DNA of 64,000 nucleotides, from positions 186,001 through 250,000 of the forward strand of contig CAWFML010000004.1 in NCBI GenBank assembly GCA_963817025.1, in the 5' to 3' direction. The notes below the pieces were generated by a model that was not told where the DNA came from, ran no database searches, and saw only the letters and a list, made by a program, of their open reading frames with translations. The first letter of the stretch is position 1, and every line of letters begins with the position of its first letter. Source of the stretch: JACMLC01 sp963817025. GTDB taxonomy: Bacteria; Acidobacteriota; Blastocatellia; Pyrinomonadales; Pyrinomonadaceae. Shown here in pieces: positions 59,000 through 64,000 of the stretch. The position numbers were made by a program, and so were the translations under genes.

Positions 59000-60412
59000 T
59001 TATTTTGAAGTGGTGGAAACTTGTTCGGGCATTTCGACCGCATGACCGGCCTTGATCCAAGCGCCCGTCCCGCCCGTGACATTTAAGAGTTGATGAAAGC
59101 CATGCTGTTCGAGCATGCTTGTGGCCGCGCTTGAGCGATAGCCTCCGGCGCAGATGACTGCGGTCGCGCGCCCGCTGTCCAGATGCCGTGCGTCTCCTGC
59201 AAGTTCCGGCCCAAGAGGGACGTTTGCGGCGCGCGGGACATGACCGTCCCTGTATTCCGCAGGGCGGCGCACATCCAACACTTGCAAATCAGTTGTGCGC
59301 TCAAGCCGCTCGCTCAACTCGTCAACCGAAATCTGTTCAATGGAAGCTGTCTTGAGCTTTGCTGCTTTCCAAGCCTCTATCCCGCCGCGCAGAAAACCTT
59401 TGACGTTTTCCAAGCCCACACGCGCCAGACGCATCACGGCTTCGTCAACTTTCTTTTCATCATCAGCCACAATGATAAGCGGCGTCTCCGGCGCAACGAG
59501 CGTCCCGGCCCACGTCGCAAACTGCCCGCCGAGACCTATATTGAGCGCGCCCGGCACATGGCACGCTCCGTAATCCGCAGCCGCGCGCACATCAAGAATC
59601 AGATAGCCCTGCTCGACAAGATTATCAACTTCTGCGGGCGCGAGCGCGACTGCTTCCGGCAACTCTTCAAGCGCGGGCGCGCCCCTGCGGTTATACTCCG
59701 CGTCGCGCGAGAAATATCGAGGCGCGGCGGGCAAATCCCCGGTCATCATCAAGACAAACTCATCTTTCGACATCGGCTGAAGAGCATAGTTGAAGGCGCG
59801 CTGCTGTCCGATGGTTGAAAAAGTCTCTTTCGAGATATTGCGCCCGCACATAGAGCCTGCGCCGTGCGCCGGATAAACCTCCACGCCGTCCGCAAGCTTT
59901 AAGAGCTTGCCATGCAAACTCTCATACAGCATGCCCGCCATCATCTGCGGTGTGTACCCTTTAGCCCCCGCCAGATCGGGCCTTCCGACATCGCCTATAA
60001 AAAGCGTGTCGCCCGTCAAAACCTTCTGCGCTTCGGAAGAGATTTCCGTATCAATGACCAGCACCGAAATGCTTTCGGGCGTGTGGCCCGGAGTCTCTAT
60101 AAAACGCAACACGACTTTGCCGATCTCTAGCTCGTCTCCATCTTTGACCGCGCGATGCGGAAAGCTCGCGCCGGCTTTTTCGCCAAAAATTATTTCCGCC
60201 CCCGTGCGCGCAGCCAGCTCTCTATGACCGCTGACGAAATCCGCGTGCAGGTGCGTCTCTATCACATACTTTATCTTGAACCCCGCGCTCTCGGCTTCCG
60301 CGATGTACTCGTCCACATCTCTCTGCGGGTCAACCACTGCGGCCTCTCCGGCAGAGCCGAGCAAGTAAGAAGCATGCGCCAGACATCCCAGATAAAATTG
60401 TTTGAAGTACAT
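59000..60412 (-). CDS. MBL-fold hydrolase fused to two rhodanese domains
   Basis: The protein has about 470 residues from the ATG at 60412, which has AGGAAA about ten bases upstream. The N-terminal beta-lactamase-fold domain (about 1-240) has metal motifs THLHADFVSGH, TPGHTPESI and GDTLFIGDVGRPDL, like ETHE1 persulfide dioxygenases. The first rhodanese domain (about 260-360) has no Cys at its active position (VADDEKKVD), so it is catalytically dead. The second (about 370-465) has the Cys in VICAGGYRSSA. It should work in persulfide or glutathione-sulfur metabolism. Confidence 0.92.
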   Translation of the reverse strand: MYFKQFYLGCLAHASYLLGSAGEAAVVDPQRDVDEYIAEAESAGFKIKYVIETHLHADFVSGHRELAARTGAEIIFGEKAGASFPHRAVKDGDELEIGKVVLRFIETPGHTPESISVLVIDTEISSEAQKVLTGDTLFIGDVGRPDLAGAKGYTPQMMAGMLYESLHGKLLKLADGVEVYPAHGAGSMCGRNISKETFSTIGQQRAFNYALQPMSKDEFVLMMTGDLPAAPRYFSRDAEYNRRGAPALEELPEAVALAPAEVDNLVEQGYLILDVRAAADYGACHVPGALNIGLGGQFATWAGTLVAPETPLIIVADDEKKVDEAVMRLARVGLENVKGFLRGGIEAWKAAKLKTASIEQISVDELSERLERTTDLQVLDVRRPAEYRDGHVPRAANVPLGPELAGDARHLDSGRATAVICAGGYRSSAATSMLEQHGFHQLLNVTGGTGAWIKAGHAVEMPEQVSTTSK

Positions 60413-60490
60413 CAAGGTTTCCTCAAAAAGCAAAATATGTCAGGATCAGGTAATAGTTCTATTTCAACTTACACGCTCATACACATCAAG

Positions 60491-60588
60491 AAATCTCCCG
60501 CAAAGGCGCAAAGAAAAGTACGCAAAGAGCAAGCAGCATTCAATCCTTTGCGGTCTTCCTTTGCGCCACCAGCGCCTTTGCGCGAAAC
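60491..60588. repeat. Inverted-arm repeat, family F, GCTGGTGGCGC variant
   Basis: AATCTCCCGCAAAGGCGCAAAG and CGCAAAGAGCAAGC face CCTTTGCGGTCTTCCTTTGC and GCCACCAGCGCCTTTGCGCG. The right arm carries the GCCACCAGCGCC word, the left one does not. It lies between torD-like and MBL-rhodanese genes. Confidence 0.85.
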
Positions 60589-60657
60589 TATTCCTTACTT
60601 CATCACACAAATCGCAAATCACGACTCACTTCTTGAAGCTCAAACAACTACTCAGCA

Positions 60658-61527
60658 TTAAGTTGAAGCTAATTCGCTTGCAGATATTTTCAATTCGCTT
60701 AAAAGATGCGCGGCGGCGACAGCTTTATTTTCCCACACGCGCCCCGTTTCTCCCAGGATTTCATGATTGAGCCGGTGACGATTGGCCCACGCATCCGCCT
60801 CCCGCGCGAGCCACTCAAGCGCGCCCGCAGCATCCTGACTGAACAAAGTTTTCAAAACAAACTTGCGCTCTCCCATCCTCAAACCGAGCTTGAGACTTTG
60901 CGCCGCGCGGCTCAAGTCCGAGCGCACCAGAATCATCCCGCTGCGCGCGGGCGTTAAAAGCGATTGCAGAAAATCTCCTGCTTCCGCCGCACGCGGGTCG
61001 ATCAATCCCTCCGCCGCGCGCAAGTGCAGAGGAAGCTGCTGCTGCCTTCCGACGCAGCGCGCTTCCTCAAAGAGAGCCGCGCTTAACAACTCGCTCCACT
61101 CTTTATAGAATGGAGCGGCGATGTCAGCCGCTTTTGAAAGAAAGGCAGGCAGCCAGCTCAGCAAGTGCTCCCACAAAAAAGCTTTGCGCGCACCTCGCCA
61201 ACCCTCACGCCGTATAGCATCGCTCTCACCTTCTTCCAACTCGACGAGCCGCGCATACAACGCCAGCATGACGGATAGATGATCCGCTTCCGCAGGAGGC
61301 TGCTGGCCCAACGCGCGCCAGAAGCCCGCGATAAGCTCACGCGCCTCGCCGCCGATCATCCCCTCCGTGCCTAGATAAACAGAGGCATACGGATAAAGCT
61401 GAAAGACAAAGAGGTCTGTATACGCGCTCGAATCCGGCAACGGCCCAAGCCCCAGAGCCTCTGCAACACGCGAAGCATCCTGAGCCGGAGGCTCTGCCAA
61501 CACTGCAAGCGCGCGAAAGAGTTCCAT
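60658..61527 (-). CDS. TorD/DmsD-family molybdoenzyme chaperone
   Basis: The protein has about 289 residues and is nearly all helical. The TorD-like patterns are DLFVFQLYPYASVYLGTEGMIGGEAR, FWRALGQQPPAEADHLSVMLALYARLV and a second half with HLLSWLPAFLSKAA. These chaperones bind the Tat signal or the apoprotein of molybdoenzymes to allow cofactor loading. The molybdopterin oxidoreductase gene directly upstream (62331) is its likely client. It is longer than DmsD (about 200 residues), with an extra C-terminal helical region (SLLTPARSGMILVRSDLSRA). The ATG at 61527 follows a TTG. Confidence 0.82.
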   Translation of the reverse strand: MELFRALAVLAEPPAQDASRVAEALGLGPLPDSSAYTDLFVFQLYPYASVYLGTEGMIGGEARELIAGFWRALGQQPPAEADHLSVMLALYARLVELEEGESDAIRREGWRGARKAFLWEHLLSWLPAFLSKAADIAAPFYKEWSELLSAALFEEARCVGRQQQLPLHLRAAEGLIDPRAAEAGDFLQSLLTPARSGMILVRSDLSRAAQSLKLGLRMGERKFVLKTLFSQDAAGALEWLAREADAWANRHRLNHEILGETGRVWENKAVAAAHLLSELKISASELAST

Positions 61528-61582
61528 CAAATGAACTTCAAGTTATAACCTAATCGCTATTGCTTTTCAGCCACAGCGGCAC

Positions 61583-61712
61583 GCAACATCGACATCAGCC
61601 CCAAGAGGCAGGCAACATCGGCATCAGCCCCAAAGGGGCGTCATGTAATAGCCTGAGGCAACGCCCCAGGTCACGCCGGATTAAAATAGATAAGCCCTGA
61701 AAGGGCGAAATA
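61583..61712. repeat. REP-type hairpins flanking the IS200-like transposase, left side
   Basis: A direct repeat of GCAACATCGACATCAGCCCC occurs at 61583 and 61612 with one difference. It is followed by the hairpin CCTGAGGC-AAC-GCCCCAGG (61652-61670) and the hairpin GCCCT-GAA-AGGGC (61694-61706). The same two stems appear in reverse order on the right side of the transposase (62203-62291), giving a REP pair. Confidence 0.75.
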
Positions 61713-61730
61713 ATTGACTGGATTCATTCA

Positions 61731-62184
61731 TCAATCCCACACATATCTTTCTTCGTACTCTATCCTATATTTCTCAAGAAAGCTCCGGTATTCTTCTTCA
61801 AATGATTTATGACGATGATGCTCTTTTTGCTCTGCGATATATTTCTTCAACGCTATAACGTTAGATTGCCCGATAGAGAATGCCCCGTAACCTGTCTGCC
61901 ATTGAAAGTTTCGGAATTCATCCCCCTTACTTTTTTATCCATTTGGAAGAGCGTTTCTTAGTTTCTTCAACAATGGTGGCGATAGTGATGGTGCGTGAGA
62001 GCGCGAACAAGACATGCACATGATTCATTGTGCCGTTAATAGTTAGCGCAGGAGAGTTAAATTCCCGACAAATCGTAGCGAGATAGGCATGCAGTTCTGA
62101 TTCTACAACTGGAGTAATAAGCGGCTCACGATGTTTAGTGCTGAAAACCAGATGAACGAGGATAGAGGATAAAGATTGAGGCAT
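61731..62184 (-). pseudogene. REP-associated tyrosine transposase (IS200/IS605 type), frameshifted at an A6 run
   Basis: The first 86 codons (62184 down to 61927) encode SLSSILVHLVFSTKHREPL and the HUH site NHVHVLF. A TAA then stops the frame right after WIKK. In the next frame the protein continues, GDEFRNFQWQTGYGAFSIGQ, then ALKKYIAEQKEHHRHKSFEEEY with the likely catalytic Tyr, to the stop at 61731. Removing one A from the six at 61931-61936 (as T on plus) would restore one frame of about 150 residues, the usual length. It may be an inactivating mutation, a sequencing error, or programmed slippage at AAAAAAG. Confidence 0.88.
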
Positions 62185-62202
62185 GGCAACCCTCGCTGTC
62201 TT

Positions 62203-62291
62203 TATTTCGCCCCGTTAGGGCTTGAAATGTGTAGGCCGATTGTAACCTGGGGCGATGCCCCAGGCTGTTGCATTACGCTCTTTCAGAGCTA
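62203..62291. repeat. REP-type hairpins flanking the IS200-like transposase, right side
   Basis: The hairpin GCCCC-GTT-AGGGC is at 62209-62221, followed by CCTGGGGC-GAT-GCCCCAGG (8 perfect pairs, 62246-62264) and GCTCT-TTC-AGAGC (62277-62289). Relative to the left side the first two stems are in mirror order, as expected for REP pairs around a RAYT gene. Confidence 0.75.
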
Positions 62292-62330
62292 AAATACCAC
62301 AACTTTGAATTTCGATTTTAGCCCGCTTTT

Positions 62331-64000
62331 TTATTCCACACCGACGAGTTCTGTCTCTTCCGGCAGCCGGAAAACTTCTCTGGCGGGTTTGAGCGGGCGC
62401 ATGAGCCAGTAGGGTCTGCGCGTGCCATCGGGCGAATGTTTATCGGCAGGGCGCGTCATCTTGAGCCACTTCCTGTAGACCTCGTGCGCCTTGTGCGTGT
62501 CCACGGAGATGTCGCCCGCTGCGTCGTTTGGCGCGGCGCGCTTGACGCGCACGGCTTGATGCCAGCAGTGCATTCCGGAGATGGGGTCAGGGTGGACGGG
62601 GAAGGTCAGGTTTTGATGGACGCCGACATCCGTCCACCAGATTTTCAGTGTGTCGGGATCAGCGGACTGGTAAGGCCCGCCGCCTTTCCTGCGCTTCATG
62701 GCCCACTCGTCTGCGCTCCTGTCCAGAGACACCGTCGCCATCATCTGCCGCTGGCCCGCATCCGCCAGTTTCCAGCGGCCCATGTGATGACTGCATGCGA
62801 CGATGCCGGGGCGTATGCCCTCCGTCACCCATGCTTTCAAAACAAAGTAGCCGATCTCCGTTTCGACGCGAACCAGCTCGCCCGTGCGAACTCCGAGCTG
62901 CGCGGCATGCGTCGGGTGAATCCAGAGCGGGTTAGTATGCGAGATTTCATCGAGCCATTTGGCGTTTGCGCTTCGCGTGTGAATCTGCGTCGCCAGACGA
63001 AAGGTAGAGATGAGAACTGTCTGGTCTTCCTCCAAATTTTCCGGATGAATGTGGCTCTTGATATAAGTCGGAATCGCATACTCGTGCCATCCCCATTCTG
63101 CGAGCGTGCGCGAGTAAAATTCCAGACGCCCGCTCGGCGTCGGAAAGCCTCTTAAGATTTCATCGTCCACCTTGACGCCGACCAGTCTTCTGCCATCTGC
63201 ATCCGGGTCAGGGCTGGCGATGGGCACGATGTTTGTCGAAGCGGGCTTTGGCGTCCTTGTATAAACGCGACCAAAATGATCTTCACGTAAATCTTCAAGC
63301 TCATCAGGCGGCACGACCTCTTCATAAATCGCGCCGACCTTCTTGCGTATCTCGTAGGCTCCGTAGCGGCGCATGAATTCGAGCGGCGTCAGCTTTTCCG
63401 CCGCCGCTCTCTCTTTCAAACCCGGCACGGAATTTTCAAAGATATAGCCGTAATATTCATCCACGCCGAGACGCTCTCCCGGCTGCTCTTTCGATTCGAC
63501 GTACTGCCGTATGCCGAGGCTGCCGTCAGGGTCTATGCGCCACGTCAGTTCCATCCAGAACTCGTTCTCTTCCCAGACCTCGCCGGGATTTATTTCGCGC
63601 GTGTCTTTAATCTTTTCGCCCAGCCTTTCACGCGCTTCCCTAAGGACGGGCTGGCGAAATCCTATCCACTGCGCGTCATGAGTCTCGTAAGAATGCAGGT
63701 CGTGTCTTTCAGAGCCGTGGCCCATCGGCAGGATATAGTCTGCAAAGTAAGAGGACTCGTTCCACGTCGGCGTCAGCGCGACATAGCAGCCGATGAGGCT
63801 CTCGTCACTCAGGGCTTCGACCCAGGAGAAGCCGTCCGGGTTAGTCCAGACAGGGTTATAGACGCGCGTGAAATAGACTTCCAGTTTCCCGCGCCCGTCC
63901 TTCAAAAAATGCGGCAGCATGAACGACAGCTCGTTCATCCCCAGAGGATATTCGACGGGCCACGTCAGCTCGTTCCAGGTGTGCGGATGCGGCGGCGTAT
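62331..64000 (-). CDS. Molybdopterin oxidoreductase large subunit, C-terminal part (5' end outside the window)
   Basis: The frame is open to the window edge, so the visible 556 residues lack the N-terminus (Fe-S cluster and first cofactor motifs). Features of the DMSO reductase superfamily are TPTWNESSYFADYILPMGHGSE, LISTFRLATQIHTRSANAKWL and the C-terminal Molydop_binding fold (HPTHAAQLGVRTGELVRVET, EGIRPGIVACSHHMGRWKL). It resembles uncharacterised or formate/thiosulfate-type catalytic subunits; the substrate cannot be assigned. The TorD-like chaperone lies downstream, but a RAYT unit now separates the two. Confidence 0.86.
   Translation of the reverse strand, partial: TPPHPHTWNELTWPVEYPLGMNELSFMLPHFLKDGRGKLEVYFTRVYNPVWTNPDGFSWVEALSDESLIGCYVALTPTWNESSYFADYILPMGHGSERHDLHSYETHDAQWIGFRQPVLREARERLGEKIKDTREINPGEVWEENEFWMELTWRIDPDGSLGIRQYVESKEQPGERLGVDEYYGYIFENSVPGLKERAAAEKLTPLEFMRRYGAYEIRKKVGAIYEEVVPPDELEDLREDHFGRVYTRTPKPASTNIVPIASPDPDADGRRLVGVKVDDEILRGFPTPSGRLEFYSRTLAEWGWHEYAIPTYIKSHIHPENLEEDQTVLISTFRLATQIHTRSANAKWLDEISHTNPLWIHPTHAAQLGVRTGELVRVETEIGYFVLKAWVTEGIRPGIVACSHHMGRWKLADAGQRQMMATVSLDRSADEWAMKRRKGGGPYQSADPDTLKIWWTDVGVHQNLTFPVHPDPISGMHCWHQAVRVKRAAPNDAAGDISVDTHKAHEVYRKWLKMTRPADKHSPDGTRRPYWLMRPLKPAREVFRLPEETELVGVE

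Overview
The window reads as chromosomal DNA of a Gram-negative, probably aerobic soil or environmental bacterium, most likely an Acidobacteriota of the Blastocatellia type. Pointers are a VWFA-related protein of the kind abundant in Acidobacteriota, outer-membrane features (a porin, a GT9 heptosyltransferase-like enzyme, a TonB-type domain), CarD, a large Ser/Thr kinase, high GC, and many Asn/Thr/Ala-rich lipoproteins. The taxonomy is inferred from gene content, not from a marker gene. No rRNA, tRNA, CRISPR array, prophage or replication origin was seen.

Layout. 1-748: 3' end of a radical SAM gene. 868-14977 (minus strand): a small membrane protein, aroB, an M3 peptidase, the c-di-AMP/cell-wall operon cdaA-cdaR-glmM, a CDF metal transporter, an M50 protease with CBS domains, a VWFA protein, an MreB-like protein and an FHA-GAF-nucleotidyl cyclase. 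15195-24539 (plus strand): a complete phosphate regulon in the order porin, pstS, pstC, pstA, pstB, phoU, phoB, phoR, with candidate Pho boxes before the porin and pstS. 24759-31103: carD, a CNNM/HlyC-type CBS protein, enolase, a GNAT acetyltransferase, a zinc-ribbon protein and the cofactor-independent phosphoglycerate mutase. 31575-38486: an acidic secreted protein, a GT9 glycosyltransferase, a PBP4-type carboxypeptidase, a TonB-domain protein and a DUF4388 protein. 38596-46158: an M20 peptidase, a LeuA-like acyltransferase, an XRE regulator, a candidate structured RNA, a DUF84 NTPase, thymidine kinase, a beta-propeller lipoprotein and an ARPP-1-like protein. 46263-57646: unknown lipoproteins, a Ser/Thr kinase with an enlarged activation loop, an NYN protein, an HtrA protease, a toxin-antitoxin relic, zinc-ribbon and NTF2-like proteins, a GIN-domain lipoprotein and a DUF445 protein. 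57867-64000: a small HExxH protein, a tail-anchored zinc ribbon, an MBL-rhodanese protein, and a molybdopterin oxidoreductase with its TorD chaperone, separated by a REP-associated IS200-like transposase with a frameshift.

The most striking signal is between the genes. I count about 31 intergenic elements, each two arms of short, degenerate, tandemly repeated words facing each other as reverse complements around an unrelated loop. At least eleven word families share this plan. Arms reach 48 perfect base pairs. Some elements are nested, one pair occurs in opposite orientations, and several run into the start or stop codons of genes. They separate almost every gene of the pho operon after pstA. 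Their function is unknown to me; I treat them as one superfamily of inverted-arm elements.

Other points of interest are an antitoxin fused in frame to the last residues of its RelE-like toxin, a three-hairpin RNA candidate at 42033-42151, repeated motifs in the kinase activation loop, and an orphan HExxH protein.
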